From: Sphingobacteriales bacterium
Lineage (GTDB): Bacteria > Bacteroidota > Bacteroidia > Chitinophagales > Chitinophagaceae
Assembly: GCA_016235125.1 (NCBI GenBank)
Contig: JACRLZ010000007.1
Span: 1 to 64,000, forward strand
DNA: 64,000 nt
Reading direction: 5' to 3'
Shown: one piece after another, positions 26,233 through 38,048 of the stretch
How the letters are laid out: each line of letters opens with the position of its first letter
Numbering within the stretch: position 1 is the first letter of the stretch
Notes under the pieces: model-generated
The model's database searches: none
Seen by the model: the letters and a program-made list of their open reading frames with translations, nothing else
What the model was told of the DNA's origin: nothing
Translations under genes and position numbers: made by a program

Positions 26233-27198
26233 TTGAGTAGTCAGATAGGGAAAAATCTTGGTATAAATTTCCTCTGTCACTGCCATCACCTTTTTTATAT
26301 CTTCTATTTTGGTAAAAAGACCATGTTCATTTCTATATGCAACAATTGGATTGGCGATGCTCCATTTGATGTAAGGATGTGCTTTTAATTCATCAATCGT
26401 TGCAGTGTTGATATTGATTTTTTTGACTGCTGCATTTTCCAGTTTCAGGTATTGTTTTATTTTTTGAAAAGTAGAGTCAGGCAAACCAAATGTTTCTCCG
26501 ACCTGGCTGATAGAATAAAAGCCTCCTAATTTTTCTCTGAAGTTTATGATCCTTACTGCCAGTTTGCTTCCTATGCCGGGTAAAGAAATAAAAGCTGTTG
26601 TGTCAGCAGTATTAATATCAATGACAGAATATCTGGAGGTATAAGTTTTTGTAGGTTGGTTTTCTGTAACAGGCATGTTTGTAAACTCTTTGTTTCCCGT
26701 TTCAACAACGTCAGCAATTTTTATATAAGGAGCTATTCTTTCATATTCATTGGGAAAAAGACCATAGATCTTCTGCAGGTCTTCCGGCTTTCTGAAATGT
26801 CCGCCTTTACTCAAATAGTTTTGAATGGTATGAATTGTCTTATCCCTTAATCCGAGTTTTTGCCAACCCTCAGTCGATAAAGTATTGGGGTCAAAATAGA
26901 ACAGTGTTCCTTTTGCAGACCTATAATCCTTTAACGGACGGTCATATTGATAATTACTGCTGTTGTCATCATTAAAACGGTTGAATTCATTGTTTCCATT
27001 TTCAGTTTCCTTTTTTTCAAGCTTTTTTAGCGAAGCAATCCATGCAGTATCGTTGTTGGTTTGCTTTGAAGATGTTTGTTTTAAAAAAAAATCTGGTAGA
27101 ATGAATATCAATAAAATAAGGGACAGTATCACAACAATTGCTATCCTGTCTCTGCGGTTGAAAGTCAGATAGTCAGATGCAAATTCTTTCCAGGACAT
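26230..27198 (-). CDS. ComEA-like helix-hairpin-helix DNA-binding protein
   Basis: A 322-aa protein with one N-terminal membrane helix (about 20-40), a low-complexity Asn-rich linker, then three helix-hairpin-helix modules. These include DINTADTTAFISLPGIGSKL, which is the ComEA-type pattern, and ININTATIDELKAHPYIKW. ComEA proteins bind incoming DNA during natural transformation; Bacteroidota carry several paralogues of uncertain role. ATG 27198 (MSWKEFASDY) is preferred over TTG 27216. It is opposite to its neighbours and separates rplL from rpoB. Confidence 0.75.
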   Translation of the reverse strand: MSWKEFASDYLTFNRRDRIAIVVILSLILLIFILPDFFLKQTSSKQTNNDTAWIASLKKLEKKETENGNNEFNRFNDDNSSNYQYDRPLKDYRSAKGTLFYFDPNTLSTEGWQKLGLRDKTIHTIQNYLSKGGHFRKPEDLQKIYGLFPNEYERIAPYIKIADVVETGNKEFTNMPVTENQPTKTYTSRYSVIDINTADTTAFISLPGIGSKLAVRIINFREKLGGFYSISQVGETFGLPDSTFQKIKQYLKLENAAVKKININTATIDELKAHPYIKWSIANPIVAYRNEHGLFTKIEDIKKVMAVTEEIYTKIFPYLTTQ

Positions 27199-27290
27199 GG
27201 CTATGTTTTGGTTCAAATTACTGCATCCTTTAGGAACCCAAAATAGCCTGTTAGTGGTATTTTTGGCCGGATTATTGTTAGCAAACTTTT

Positions 27291-27321
27291 CTTGTTCAGC
27301 AAATTTAAATCCTTACCTTTG
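27291..27321 (+). promoter_or_regulatory. promoter of rpoBC
   Basis: TACCTTTG (27314-27321) matches TAnnTTTG, with CTTG at 27291-27294 as -33 after a 19-nt gap. About 140 nt of leader precede rpoB. Confidence 0.75.
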
Positions 27322-27464
27322 CCATCCTTTATTTTGGCCAATAATATTTTGACGCTCCAAATCATGTTTAAATAGTTGATAGTCACAGGTTTTTGTTTCA
27401 AATGAAATGAAGGCCTGTAAGTGATTTGTACGTCCCGGATTCTCATAAAACAGGAATTACGCAT

Positions 27465-30400
27465 ATGTCTTCAACTAAAATGAATCAAAGGGTGGATTTC
27501 GGAAAAATCAAGCATCTGGCCGAAACACCTGATCTCCTTGAAGTTCAAATCCAGTCATTCAAAGAATTTTTCCAGTTGGAAACCACTCCGGACAAACGGA
27601 ATATTGAAGGTTTGTTTCGGGTGTTTAAAGAAAATTTTCCGATCACTGATACACGGAACATTTTCGTTTTAGAGTTCCTTGATTATTTTATTGATCCACC
27701 CCGCTATACTATCGAAGAGTGTATGGAAAGAGGACTGACCTATGCAGTTCCCCTGAAAGCCAAACTTCGTTTGAGCTGTAATGACGAAGAGCATGTGGAT
27801 TTCCAAACCATTGTTCAGGATGTATTTCTTGGCAATATACCTTACATGACTCCAAGAGGAACTTTTGTTATCAATGGAGCCGAAAGGGTAGTGGTGTCAC
27901 AGTTGCACCGTTCACCTGGTGTATTCTTTGGCCAGTCTGTTCACCCGAACGGAACCAAAATATATTCTGCAAGGGTTATTCCTTTCAAAGGAGCCTGGAT
28001 GGAATTTGCTACGGACATCAACAATGTAATGTATGCTTACATTGATCGTAAGAAGAAATTCCCGGTGACAACTTTACTTCGTTCTATCGGTTATGAGACG
28101 GATAAAGATATTCTTGAGTTGTTTGGAATGGCAGATGAAGTAAAAGCTGATAAAAAGACATTGTCAAAATATGTTGGAAGGAGATTAGCTGCACGGGTAC
28201 TCAGGACATGGGTTGAAGATTTTGTGGATGAAGACACCGGCGAGGTTGTATCCATCGAGAGAAATGAAATTGTGATGGAAAGGGATACAGTACTCGATGA
28301 AGAGGCTATTCATACAATTACCGAACTTGATGTAAAGAGTGTTTTTATTCAAAGAGAAGATGTGGGAGGCGATTATGCCATCATCTACAACACACTTAAC
28401 AAGGATACTTCGAACAGTGAATTGGAAGCCGTGCAATTCATTTATCGCCAGCTCCGGGGCGCTGATGCGCCGGATAACGAAACGGCCCGTGGCATCATTG
28501 ACAAATTATTCTTCAGTGACAAACGTTATGATCTCGGTGAAGTAGGCCGTTATAAGATCAACCGCAAATTGAATATTGATCAGCCGCTTACTAAGAAAGT
28601 GCTGACCAAAGAAGATATCATACTTATCATCAAATATCTCGTTAAGCTTACCAATGGGAAAGCCGAGATTGATGATATAGACCACCTGAGCAATCGCCGG
28701 GTAAGAACGGTAGGTGAGCAGTTATATGCTCAGTTCGGAGTCGGTCTTGCCCGTATGGCAAGAACGATCCGTGAAAGAATGAATGTAAGGGACAACGAGG
28801 TATTTACTCCGGTTGACCTTATCAATGCCAGAACACTGAGTTCTGTTATCAATTCGTTCTTTGGTACATCACAATTGTCTCAGTTCTTGGATCAAACAAA
28901 TCCTTTGAGTGAGATCACTCACAAACGTCGTATCTCAGCACTCGGCCCCGGTGGACTTAGCCGGGAAAGAGCAGGCTTCGAGGTTCGTGACGTACACTAT
29001 TCTCATTATGGTCGTTTATGTACGATTGAAACACCGGAAGGTCCAAACATTGGTCTTATTTCTACACTTTGTGTTCATGCCAAGATCAATGAGATGGGCT
29101 TTATCGAAACACCTTATCGCAGGGTTGAGAACGGTAAAGTGGACATGAAGAAACTTTCTTTCCTCAGTGCAGAAGAAGAAGACCTGGCAAAAATTGCACA
29201 AGCCAACTCAGGATTGAATGAGAAAGGGGAGTTTGTGGAAGAAAGAATTGTTAGTCGCCAAACCGGTGACTTCCCCATATTGGAAAAGAATGAAGTGGAG
29301 TACATGGATGTGGCGCCTAACCAGATCGTTGGTCTCAGCGCATCATTGATTCCCTTCCTTGAGCATGATGATGCCAACAGGGCATTGATGGGTTCAAACA
29401 TGCAACGCCAGGCAGTGCCGCTGATCCGTCCTGACATTCCTGTAGTAGGTACGGGCCTGGAAGGAAAGGCAGCCCGGGATGCAAGGATCCAGATACATTC
29501 TGATGGTAATGGCGTGGTGGAATTTGTGGATGCAAATGAAATACATGTTCGCTATGACCGTGATGCACAGGAAAAATTAGTAAGTTTTGAAGACGATCTG
29601 AAAGTATATAGGCTCACCAAGTTCATCAAGACAAATCAGGAAACCTGCATTAACCTGAAGCCGGCTGTCAGAAAAGGACAAAAGGTTAAGAAAGGCGATT
29701 TCCTTACTGAAGGATATGCTGTAAAAGACGGTGAACTGGCATTGGGTAAAAACCTGAAAGTGGCATTCATGCCATGGAAGGGGTACAACTTTGAGGATGC
29801 CATCGTTATCAGTGAAAGAGTGGTGAAAGAAGATATGTTTACTTCGGTTCACATTTCAGAATATGAACTGGAAGTGCGGGATACTAAATTAGGCGAAGAA
29901 GAACTGACGCCGGATATCCCAAATGTTTCTGAAGAAGCTACAAAAGATCTGGATGAGAATGGAATCATTCGCATCGGTGCACAGGTAAAGGAAGGAGATA
30001 TTTTGATTGGTAAGATCACTCCAAAAGGCGAAAGCGATCCTACACCGGAAGAAAAATTGCTCCGTGCCATCTTTGGCGATAAAGCCGGTGATGCAAAAGA
30101 CGCATCCTTAAAATCTCCCAATGGAGTAGAAGGAGTGGTAATTGGCAAAAAACTTTTCCAAAGGGCCAAAAAAGATAAAAATGCCAAAGTGAGAGAGAAG
30201 GCTTTTATGGAAAAACTGGAAAAGACCCACGAAAAGAACGAAACTGACCTGATGGAAGTATTGCTGGAAAAACTAACCACTTTACTTGCCAATCATACTT
30301 CTTCCGGAGTGAGTAACAATTTCGGAGAAGTGCAGATAGGTAAAGGCGCAAAGTTTACCGAAAAGAACCTCCGTGGTTTGGATTATGCCAATATCAACCC

Positions 30401-31268
30401 TCTTGGATGGACAGGTGATAAAAAAGTGGATGAGCAGATCAATACACTTTTACACAATTATAATATCAAATTCAACGAAGAGCTGGGACGTTATAAAAGA
30501 GAAAAATTCAACATCAGTATCGGGGATGAATTACCCGCAGGAGTATTGAAGCTTGCTAAAGTTTATCTCGCAGTGAAGCGTAAGCTGAAAGTGGGAGATA
30601 AAATGGCGGGTCGCCATGGTAACAAAGGTATTGTTGCCAAGATCGTTCGCCAGGAAGACATGCCGTTCCTTGAGGATGGAACTCCTGTTGATATTGTGCT
30701 GAATCCGCTGGGTGTGCCAAGCCGTATGAACCTTGGCCAGATTTATGAAACCATTCTTGGCTGGACAGGTGAAAAATTAGGATTGAAATTTTCTACACCC
30801 ATTTTCGATGGGGCAACGGTGGATGAAATAGCCGGTTACTGCAAAGAGGCAGAGATACCCATGTACGGCCATACATATCTGTACGATGGCGAAACCGGTG
30901 AAAAGTTTCACCAGAAAGCTACGGTTGGTATCATCTATGTTATCAAACTTCATCACATGGTTGATGATAAGATGCATGCCCGTTCAATCGGACCCTACAG
31001 TTTGATTACGCAACAACCGTTGGGTGGTAAAGCACAGTTCGGTGGCCAGCGTTTTGGTGAAATGGAGGTTTGGGCGCTTGAAGCCTATGGCGCTTCCAAC
31101 ATTCTTCAGGAATTATTGACCATTAAATCCGATGACATTATCGGAAGAGCTAAAACATATGAGTCAATAGTAAAAGGAGAAAATGTACCAAGAGCCGGTG
31201 TGCCCGAATCATTCAATGTATTGGTGCATGAATTGAGAGGATTAGGATTGGACCTGAAGTTTGAGTGA
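27465..31268 (+). CDS. rpoB: RNA polymerase beta subunit
   Basis: A 1267-aa RpoB. ATG 27465 ([20 protein letters not shown]) matches the Bacteroidota start; an upstream TTG adds 13 unrelated residues. The rifampicin region is seen as [19 protein letters not shown], then [20 protein letters not shown]. The catalytic-face motifs [12 protein letters not shown] and [20 protein letters not shown] are intact. At the usual rifampicin-contact sites the sequence is wild-type-like (Q, D, H/T-H-K-R-R, S-A-L). It is 116 nt upstream of rpoC, with a stutter hairpin between them. Confidence 0.98.
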   Translation: MSSTKMNQRVDFGKIKHLAETPDLLEVQIQSFKEFFQLETTPDKRNIEGLFRVFKENFPITDTRNIFVLEFLDYFIDPPRYTIEECMERGLTYAVPLKAKLRLSCNDEEHVDFQTIVQDVFLGNIPYMTPRGTFVINGAERVVVSQLHRSPGVFFGQSVHPNGTKIYSARVIPFKGAWMEFATDINNVMYAYIDRKKKFPVTTLLRSIGYETDKDILELFGMADEVKADKKTLSKYVGRRLAARVLRTWVEDFVDEDTGEVVSIERNEIVMERDTVLDEEAIHTITELDVKSVFIQREDVGGDYAIIYNTLNKDTSNSELEAVQFIYRQLRGADAPDNETARGIIDKLFFSDKRYDLGEVGRYKINRKLNIDQPLTKKVLTKEDIILIIKYLVKLTNGKAEIDDIDHLSNRRVRTVGEQLYAQFGVGLARMARTIRERMNVRDNEVFTPVDLINARTLSSVINSFFGTSQLSQFLDQTNPLSEITHKRRISALGPGGLSRERAGFEVRDVHYSHYGRLCTIETPEGPNIGLISTLCVHAKINEMGFIETPYRRVENGKVDMKKLSFLSAEEEDLAKIAQANSGLNEKGEFVEERIVSRQTGDFPILEKNEVEYMDVAPNQIVGLSASLIPFLEHDDANRALMGSNMQRQAVPLIRPDIPVVGTGLEGKAARDARIQIHSDGNGVVEFVDANEIHVRYDRDAQEKLVSFEDDLKVYRLTKFIKTNQETCINLKPAVRKGQKVKKGDFLTEGYAVKDGELALGKNLKVAFMPWKGYNFEDAIVISERVVKEDMFTSVHISEYELEVRDTKLGEEELTPDIPNVSEEATKDLDENGIIRIGAQVKEGDILIGKITPKGESDPTPEEKLLRAIFGDKAGDAKDASLKSPNGVEGVVIGKKLFQRAKKDKNAKVREKAFMEKLEKTHEKNETDLMEVLLEKLTTLLANHTSSGVSNNFGEVQIGKGAKFTEKNLRGLDYANINPLGWTGDKKVDEQINTLLHNYNIKFNEELGRYKREKFNISIGDELPAGVLKLAKVYLAVKRKLKVGDKMAGRHGNKGIVAKIVRQEDMPFLEDGTPVDIVLNPLGVPSRMNLGQIYETILGWTGEKLGLKFSTPIFDGATVDEIAGYCKEAEIPMYGHTYLYDGETGEKFHQKATVGIIYVIKLHHMVDDKMHARSIGPYSLITQQPLGGKAQFGGQRFGEMEVWALEAYGASNILQELLTIKSDDIIGRAKTYESIVKGENVPRAGVPESFNVLVHELRGLGLDLKFE

Positions 31269-31277
31269 GAAAAGATA

Positions 31278-31378
31278 TGAGCTACGAGCCACAAGCTGCA
31301 AGCTCATCTAATTTAAAAAGACATTACAATTTTTTAGTTACCAGCTCACAGCTCGTAGCTAAAAGCTAAAAGCTAAAA
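31278..31378. repeat. word-stutter inverted repeat (AGCT word) between rpoB and rpoC
   Basis: The left arm (31278-31306) reads TGAGCTACGAGC followed by CACAAGCTGCAAGCTC. The right arm (31342-31376) reads CAGCTCACAGCTCGTAGCT and then two AAAAGCT units. AGCTACGAGC (31280-31289) and GCTCGTAGCT (31351-31360) are exact reverse complements. It fills the whole rpoB-rpoC spacer. Confidence 0.82.
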
Positions 31379-31384
31379 AATAAC

Positions 31385-34300
31385 ATGGCAATCAGAAAAG
31401 AAAATCGTCCCAAAGCGGCTTTTTCACAAATTACCATTGGTCTTGCTTCGCCGGATAATATCCTTGAAAGAAGCTATGGTGAAATATTAAAGCCTGAAAC
31501 TATCAACTATCGTACCTACAAACCCGAAAGAGATGGCTTGTTTTGCGAAAGGATTTTTGGACCGGTAAAGGATTATGAGTGTGCCTGTGGCAAGTATAAG
31601 CGTATCCGCTACAAGGGTATTGTCTGCGACCGCTGCGGGGTTGAAGTAACTGAAAAGAAAGTTCGGCGTGAAAGAATGGGTCATATTAAACTCGTAGTAC
31701 CGGTAGTGCATATTTGGTACTTTAAATCATTGCCCAATAAGATCGGTTATCTGCTTGGAGTAAGTTCCAAGAAACTTGAGACAATCGTTTATTATGAAAG
31801 GTTTGTGGTAATACAATCAGGCATCCGGGCTGATAAAGGACAAAATGTAGGAGACCTGCTTACCGAAGAGGAATATCTTGACATACTTGAAACATTGCCG
31901 AAAGATAACCAGTACCTGCCCGATGATGATCCCAATAAGTTCATCGCTAAGATGGGCGCTGAGGCAGTACATGACCTGCTGGCAAGGATTGACCTTGACC
32001 AGTTATCCTTTGATCTGAGAAATGCCGCTGCTACTGAAACATCACAACAAAGAAAAGCAGATGCGTTAAAGCGTTTGAGTGTTGTGGAAGCTTTTCGTGA
32101 TGCTAACACAAGAATAACCAACCGTCCTGAGTGGATGGTGATGCAATATATTCCTGTTATTCCACCTGAATTGCGTCCGTTAGTGCCGCTGGATGGTGGT
32201 CGTTTTGCATCTTCTGATTTGAATGACCTTTATCGCCGTGTTATTATCCGGAATAATCGTTTAAAAAGATTATTGGAGATCAAAGCTCCCGAAGTGATCC
32301 TTCGTAATGAAAAGAGGATGCTGCAGGAAGCAGTTGACTCACTTTTTGACAACAGCCGTAAATCAAATGCTGTGAAAGCAGAAGGTGGAAGGGCATTAAA
32401 ATCACTGAGTGATGTATTGAAAGGTAAACAGGGTCGTTTCCGTCAGAACCTTTTGGGTAAAAGGGTTGACTATTCAGGCCGTTCTGTTATTGTGGTGGGC
32501 CCTGAACTGAAATTACATGAATGTGGTTTGCCAAAAGATATGGCTGCTGAATTGTTCAAGCCTTTTATCATCCGCAAGCTGATTGAAAGAGGTATCGTAA
32601 AAACAGTGAAGTCTGCAAGAAAACTTGTTGACAAAAAAGAAGCTGTAGTTTGGGATATCCTTGAAAATATATTGAAAGGTCATCCGGTTATGCTGAACCG
32701 TGCCCCGACACTCCACCGTTTATCAATCCAGGCATTTCAGCCCAAATTGATCGAGGGTAAAGCTATCCAGCTACATCCATTGGTGTGTACAGCGTTTAAC
32801 GCTGACTTTGACGGTGACCAGATGGCGGTGCATGTACCATTAAGTCATTCGGCTGTTTTGGAAGCCCAATTGTTGATGCTGGCCTCTCACAATATTCTGA
32901 ATCCTCAGAATGGTACACCTATCACACTTCCTTCGCAGGACATGGTGTTGGGTCTTTATTACATTACGAAGGGAAAAAAATCAACCGAAAGTGAAAAAGT
33001 AAGAGGGGAAGGAAAGATCTTTTATTCAGCAGACGAAGTAATCATTGCTTACAATGAAAAAGTAGTAGACCTGCATGCTTGGATAAAAGTAAAAGCCAAT
33101 ATCCGTAATGCAGACGGATTACTTGAGCATAAACTTCTTGAAACAACGGTAGGCCGTGTAATCTTTAATCAGTATGTGCCTGCTGAAGTTGGTTTTGTAA
33201 ATGCATTACTGACCAAGAAGAATTTAAGGGAAATTATCGGTGACATCATCGAGATCACCAATGTACCCAAAACAGCCAGGTTCCTTGATGATATCAAGCA
33301 GCTTGGTTTCCGTACAGCCTTCCAGGGAGGTTTGTCATTCAACATCAATGACCTTATTATCCCCGATGTAAAAGAAGAGCTGCTGGATAATGCAAAAGTT
33401 GAAGTGGATGAAGTGTGGGACAGCTACAACATGGGTTTGATCACCAATAACGAACGTTACAACCAGATCGTTGATATCTGGAGCCGTGTGGATACAAGAA
33501 TCACAGAAACATTGATCAGAGAATTGAGCAATGATAAACAGGGTTTCAATTCTGTTTATATGATGCTTGACTCCGGTGCAAGGGGCTCTAAACAGCAGAT
33601 CAAACAGCTGGCAGGTATCAGGGGATTGATGGCCAAGCCTAGAAAGTCCGGCTCAACAGGAAGTGAGATCATTGAAAATCCTATTCTTTCCAACTTTAAA
33701 GGAGGATTGAATGTATTGGATTATTTCATTTCTACACACGGTGCCAGGAAAGGACTTGCAGATACAGCCTTGAAAACAGCTGATGCCGGTTACCTCACCC
33801 GCCGTTTGGTGGATGTGTCCCAGGATATGGTTATTACTGAAGAAGACTGCGGAACACTCCGTGGCATTGCTACTTCAGCCTTGAAAGATAATGAGGATGT
33901 CATCGAACCGTTGAGTGACAGGATCGCTGGCCGCACCTCTCTTCATGATATTTATAATCCCATCACTGATGATCTTATCATTTCAGCCGGGGATGAAATT
34001 ACAGCTGACCTTGCCAGGAAAATTGAAGATTCAGGTATTGAAACTGTAGAGATCCGTTCCGTACTAACCTGCGAAAGCAAACGTGGTGTTTGTGTAAAAT
34101 GCTATGGTAAAAATCTTGCATCAGGGAATATTGCGCAGAAAGGTGATGCAGTGGGGATTATTGCTGCCCAGTCAATCGGTGAACCGGGTACACAGCTTAC
34201 ACTGCGAACCTTCCACGTTGGTGGTGTTGCAAGCGGCGGATCAGTTGAATCTACCTTATCAGCAAAGTTTGAAGGGACCATACAGTTTGACGGTTTGCGT

Positions 34301-35677
34301 ACTGTAAGTATTGAAAATAATGAAGGGGTAAAATCACAGGTGGTTATCGGACGTACAGGCGAGGTCCGTATTATCGACACCAAGAATGATCGTTTAATGA
34401 TCACTAATAATATTCCCTATGGAGCTACATTGGGTGTGAAAGATGGCCAGAAAGTGAATAAGGGAGATATCATCTGTACATGGGATCCTTTCAATAATGT
34501 TATCATGGCCGAAATCAATGGTACGGTAAAATTTGATAATGTAATTGAAGGTATTACTTACCGTGAAGAAGCTGATGAACAAACCGGTCACCGTGAAAAA
34601 GTGGTGATCGAAACAAGAGATAAAACAAAAATCCCGTCCATCATTGTAGAAGGGAAAGATAAAAAATCATATAACCTTCCTACCGGAAGCCATATTATTA
34701 TGGAAGAAGGGGATGATGTAAAAGCTGGGCAGGTTATTGTGAAAATTCCAAGGGTACTCGGAAAACTGAGAGATATTACCGGTGGTCTTCCCCGTGTTAC
34801 AGAGTTGTTTGAAGCGAGGAACCCCAGCAACCCTGCTGTTGTATCTGAGATTGACGGTGTAGTTATGATGGGAGCAGTAAAAAGAGGAAACAGGGAAATC
34901 ATTATTGAAGCTAAAGACGGGGTGCAGAAAAAATACCTCGTTCCCCTTACAAGACAAATCCTCGCACAGGATGGTGATTTTGTAAAAGCCGGCGCTTCAT
35001 TAAGTGATGGACAGATTGCTCCATTTGATATTCTTTCGATCAAAGGGCCATTTGCCGTTCAGGAATATGTGGTGAATGAAATACAGGAAGTATACCGCTT
35101 ACAGGGTGTAAAGATCAATGACAAACATATTGAGTGCATCGTTCGCCAGATGATGCGTAAAGTAAATATCGTTGATCCGGGTGATACAAGATTCCTTGAA
35201 GATGACCTGACCGACAAATTTGAATTTGTAGAAGAGAATGATTTCATTTTTGATAAAAAAGTTGTGACAGATATCGGCGACAGCACCAAGCTTCGTGCAG
35301 GACAGATCGTTAGTCTTCGTGAAGTGAGGGAGGAAAATTCACTGCTTCGCCGCAGTGATAAAAAACTGGTGGAATACCGGGATGCAAAACCGGCTACCTC
35401 ATCACCTACATTGCTTGGTATTACCAAAGCATCTTTGGGTGTGCAGAGCTGGATCTCGGCTGCATCTTTCCAGGAAACTACAAAAGTACTTTCATCCGCA
35501 GCCATCAACGGTAAGACCGATGAAATGCTGGGGTTGAAGGAAAATGTAATCACCGGCCACCCGATACCTGCCGGTACCGGACTCAGGGAATTTGAGAATA
35601 TCATCGTTGGAAGCAAAGAAGAATATGAATTGCTGCAAACAACCCGTGAAGCATTGGCTTTTGATGAAGAAGAGTAA
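31385..35677 (+). CDS. rpoC: RNA polymerase beta' subunit
   Basis: A 1430-aa RpoC. The N-terminal zinc finger is seen as CACGKYK with VCDRCG (about residues 65-90). [12 protein letters not shown] (about 470-480) is the absolutely conserved magnesium-binding motif. A second zinc site has [13 protein letters not shown], and the trigger-loop region [16 protein letters not shown] is intact. The length fits Bacteroidota. It ends with an acidic FDEEE tail and is followed by a single-arm stutter repeat and a terminator-like hairpin. Confidence 0.98.
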   Translation: MAIRKENRPKAAFSQITIGLASPDNILERSYGEILKPETINYRTYKPERDGLFCERIFGPVKDYECACGKYKRIRYKGIVCDRCGVEVTEKKVRRERMGHIKLVVPVVHIWYFKSLPNKIGYLLGVSSKKLETIVYYERFVVIQSGIRADKGQNVGDLLTEEEYLDILETLPKDNQYLPDDDPNKFIAKMGAEAVHDLLARIDLDQLSFDLRNAAATETSQQRKADALKRLSVVEAFRDANTRITNRPEWMVMQYIPVIPPELRPLVPLDGGRFASSDLNDLYRRVIIRNNRLKRLLEIKAPEVILRNEKRMLQEAVDSLFDNSRKSNAVKAEGGRALKSLSDVLKGKQGRFRQNLLGKRVDYSGRSVIVVGPELKLHECGLPKDMAAELFKPFIIRKLIERGIVKTVKSARKLVDKKEAVVWDILENILKGHPVMLNRAPTLHRLSIQAFQPKLIEGKAIQLHPLVCTAFNADFDGDQMAVHVPLSHSAVLEAQLLMLASHNILNPQNGTPITLPSQDMVLGLYYITKGKKSTESEKVRGEGKIFYSADEVIIAYNEKVVDLHAWIKVKANIRNADGLLEHKLLETTVGRVIFNQYVPAEVGFVNALLTKKNLREIIGDIIEITNVPKTARFLDDIKQLGFRTAFQGGLSFNINDLIIPDVKEELLDNAKVEVDEVWDSYNMGLITNNERYNQIVDIWSRVDTRITETLIRELSNDKQGFNSVYMMLDSGARGSKQQIKQLAGIRGLMAKPRKSGSTGSEIIENPILSNFKGGLNVLDYFISTHGARKGLADTALKTADAGYLTRRLVDVSQDMVITEEDCGTLRGIATSALKDNEDVIEPLSDRIAGRTSLHDIYNPITDDLIISAGDEITADLARKIEDSGIETVEIRSVLTCESKRGVCVKCYGKNLASGNIAQKGDAVGIIAAQSIGEPGTQLTLRTFHVGGVASGGSVESTLSAKFEGTIQFDGLRTVSIENNEGVKSQVVIGRTGEVRIIDTKNDRLMITNNIPYGATLGVKDGQKVNKGDIICTWDPFNNVIMAEINGTVKFDNVIEGITYREEADEQTGHREKVVIETRDKTKIPSIIVEGKDKKSYNLPTGSHIIMEEGDDVKAGQVIVKIPRVLGKLRDITGGLPRVTELFEARNPSNPAVVSEIDGVVMMGAVKRGNREIIIEAKDGVQKKYLVPLTRQILAQDGDFVKAGASLSDGQIAPFDILSIKGPFAVQEYVVNEIQEVYRLQGVKINDKHIECIVRQMMRKVNIVDPGDTRFLEDDLTDKFEFVEENDFIFDKKVVTDIGDSTKLRAGQIVSLREVREENSLLRRSDKKLVEYRDAKPATSSPTLLGITKASLGVQSWISAASFQETTKVLSSAAINGKTDEMLGLKENVITGHPIPAGTGLREFENIIVGSKEEYELLQTTREALAFDEEE

Positions 35678-35680
35678 GTC

Positions 35681-35712
35681 AGTCTGGAGTCAGTAGTCGT
35701 TAGTCGGGAGTA
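35681..35712. repeat. single-arm word-stutter (AGTC word) after rpoC
   Basis: GTCAGT, GAGTCAGTAGTC, GTTAGTC and GGGAGT follow one another directly after the rpoC stop. No clear reverse-complement arm follows. Confidence 0.6.
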
Positions 35713-35748
35713 AGAGAACAACAGTTACTATTCAGTAATAAAATGATT

Positions 35749-35777
35749 AAGGAGTGAGAGTGATCTTGCTCCTTTTT
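35749..35777 (+). terminator. probable terminator of rpoBC
   Basis: AAGGAG pairs with CTCCTT around an inner AGA/TCT stem, followed by five T residues. Confidence 0.65.
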
Positions 35778-35838
35778 ACTGCTTGTCAACTGCTCTTTGC
35801 ACATTACCCTTTGCATATTGTTCAAGTCGCTGTTAAGT

Positions 35839-35870
35839 CTTTCCTAAAGTAAACCGAATCACTATATTTG
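35839..35870 (+). promoter_or_regulatory. promoter of the OmpH/Skp-like gene
   Basis: TATATTTG (35863-35870) matches TAnnTTTG. CTTT 20 nt upstream is a partial -33. Confidence 0.6.
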
Positions 35871-35904
35871 CCCGCCTGTTCATGCTTAATTTGCAAAAAA
35901 GAAG

Positions 35905-36504
35905 ATGATGAAAAACGGATTGCTGATTTGGAATGTAATACTCAGCCTGGTGGCGGGGTTACTTCTTTTTTTACAGTTAGGCCCTAAAAAGAATAAAACC
36001 GGAAATGGCAAGGTCTCTGCTCGGGATACAACGGTGAACAGGCAGTTTCGTATTGCTTATTTTGAAATGGACTCTGTAGAGGCGAATTTCAATATGGTGA
36101 AAGATGTAAAAGCAGAGATTAACACCAGGGAAATAGAATATTCCAGCAACCTTAACCAGCTTGATGAAACGTATAAGAGAAAATACAATGAGCTTGCTTC
36201 CCGGCAATACACAAGTAAAGAAGAGGAGGATGAGGCGCAAAATATTCTCAGGGAACTGGGGGAGAAATTAAAAATACAAAAACAGGATTTTGACCAGAAA
36301 TACCAGGAATTTGTAATGCGCAAAAATCTCGATGTAAAGAAGAAGATAGAAGAGTTTCTTGCCGAATACAACAAGACTAAAAATTATTCCTACATCATTT
36401 CCTACGAACAGGGGCTGTTTTATTTCAGAGATACTGCGTATAATATCACAGCAGACCTGATAAAGGGGCTTAACGAATTCTATAAGCCAGGGAAGAATAA
36501 ATAA
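35905..36504 (+). CDS. OmpH/Skp-family periplasmic chaperone-like protein
   Basis: A 199-aa protein with an N-terminal hydrophobic export or anchor segment (about 5-24), then the beta-strand AYFEMDSVEANF. A long charged coiled coil (about 60-150) comes next, and finally SYIISYEQGLFYFRDTAYNIT, which matches the Skp/OmpH body. Skp holds unfolded outer-membrane proteins in the periplasm. The uncleaved-looking N-terminal helix suggests a membrane-tethered form. Two adjacent ATGs (35905, 35908) are equally possible. It has its own promoter and is not near bamA or lpxD here. Confidence 0.75.
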   Translation: MMKNGLLIWNVILSLVAGLLLFLQLGPKKNKTGNGKVSARDTTVNRQFRIAYFEMDSVEANFNMVKDVKAEINTREIEYSSNLNQLDETYKRKYNELASRQYTSKEEEDEAQNILRELGEKLKIQKQDFDQKYQEFVMRKNLDVKKKIEEFLAEYNKTKNYSYIISYEQGLFYFRDTAYNITADLIKGLNEFYKPGKNK

Positions 36505-36577
36505 CCCTCCTTCCTCTTTTTTAGCCGGTGCCCTTAAGTGAGCTGAAATACTTATCTTGAATTTCAAAAACCAGCTC

Positions 36578-38032
36578 ATGAGTGAGAAAAACATACTTTC
36601 TGCCGAAAGCCAACAACCGGCATTTAAACCTACACTCGGATTATTTGATGGAACTATGATCGTAGCAGGCTCTATGATAGGGTCAGGTATTTTTATCGTC
36701 AGTGCAGATATAACAAGGCATGTAGGCAGCGCCGGTTGGCTGGTGGCGGTTTGGGTGATCACAGGATTTATGACATTAACGGCAGCTTTGAGTTACGGTG
36801 AACTGAGTGGCATGTTTCCTAAGGCTGGCGGCCAATATGTTTATCTGAAAGAAGCCTACAATCCACTGATCGGATTTTTATACGGATGGAGCTTCTTCTC
36901 AGTGATTCAAACGGCAACTATTGCAGCGGTAGGAGTTGCTTTCTCCAAATTTCTTGCTTACCTGGTCCCTGAGCTCGGGAATAATTATTTTTTGTTTGAT
37001 GCAGGCATAACAAAAATTTATTCCGGGCAGATAGTGGCGATTGTGATCATTTGTTTACTCACTTATATTAATTCAAAAGGAGTAAAAGAAGGAAAGACCA
37101 TCCAGATAATTTTTACTTCAGCAAAACTGCTTGCACTTTTCGGATTGATCGCATTTGGATTTTTATTGGCAAGGGAAAGTTTCTGGGGCGATAACTGGAA
37201 AACCGGATTTACTGCCATGCAGATGGAAAAAGATACAGCAGGAAATTTTGTATCGGGAGGCAGTTGGCATGAGATTGGCGGCGCTGCGCTGATGGGAGCT
37301 ATTGCTGCAGCCATGGTAGGCTCCATCTTCAGCAGCGATGCATGGAATAATGTGACATTCATCGCAGGGGAAATGAAAAACCCAAGGAAAAATATCGGGA
37401 TGAGTTTGTTTCTCGGGACATTAATTGTAACCATCATCTATGTTTCGGCAAACCTGATGTACCTGAATGTACTTCCCTTAAATGAACTGGCTTTCCCGGC
37501 TGACGACAGGGTGGCGGTGGCAGCAGCCAATAAGATCTTCCCATCATTTGGCACTATTATGATCGCCATACTCATTATGGTATCCACTTTCGGGTGCAAT
37601 AACGGGTTGATACTTGCCGGGGCAAGGGTTTATTACACCATGGCAAAGGATGGATTGTTTTTTAAGAAAGTCGGAGAATTAAATAAGAATGCCGTTCCGC
37701 AGGTGGCTTTATGGGTTCAGTGTGTTATTGCCTGCATATGGAGCCTTAGTGGAAAGTATGGGCAACTATTGGATATGATATCCTTTGTAGTTGTGCTTTT
37801 TTATGTGCTCACCATTGCAGGAATTTTTATTCTTCGTAAGAAAAGGCCGGATATGGAAAGACCTTATAAAGCGTTTGGGTACCCGGTACTGCCTATATTA
37901 TATATACTGATGGGAGCTGCATTCTGTGGATTGCTGATAAAATATAAACCAGAATTTACCTGGCCGGGACTGATCATCGTATTGATTGGCGTACCGCTTT
38001 ATTATATGGCAATTTCACGGCAGAAAAAATAA
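36578..38032 (+). CDS. APC-family amino acid permease
   Basis: A 484-aa inner-membrane transporter with about 12 helices. FDGTMIVAGSMIGSGIFIVS contains the GSGIF substrate-binding loop of helix 1. SYGELSGMFPKAGGQYVYLK is the conserved helix 2-3 region of the amino acid-polyamine-organocation family. The exact substrate cannot be read from the sequence. ATG 36578 is chosen over an upstream TTG at 36557. The gene for heptose kinase starts 16 nt after its stop. Confidence 0.88.
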   Translation: MSEKNILSAESQQPAFKPTLGLFDGTMIVAGSMIGSGIFIVSADITRHVGSAGWLVAVWVITGFMTLTAALSYGELSGMFPKAGGQYVYLKEAYNPLIGFLYGWSFFSVIQTATIAAVGVAFSKFLAYLVPELGNNYFLFDAGITKIYSGQIVAIVIICLLTYINSKGVKEGKTIQIIFTSAKLLALFGLIAFGFLLARESFWGDNWKTGFTAMQMEKDTAGNFVSGGSWHEIGGAALMGAIAAAMVGSIFSSDAWNNVTFIAGEMKNPRKNIGMSLFLGTLIVTIIYVSANLMYLNVLPLNELAFPADDRVAVAAANKIFPSFGTIMIAILIMVSTFGCNNGLILAGARVYYTMAKDGLFFKKVGELNKNAVPQVALWVQCVIACIWSLSGKYGQLLDMISFVVVLFYVLTIAGIFILRKKRPDMERPYKAFGYPVLPILYILMGAAFCGLLIKYKPEFTWPGLIIVLIGVPLYYMAISRQKK

Positions 38033-38048
38033 TCCCGACTTTTGCTGC

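Noticed and set aside
35059-35721. Minus-strand frame of 220 codons opposite the rpoC end
   Set aside because: Ser-rich shadow of a strongly coding gene; no motif or plausible start region.
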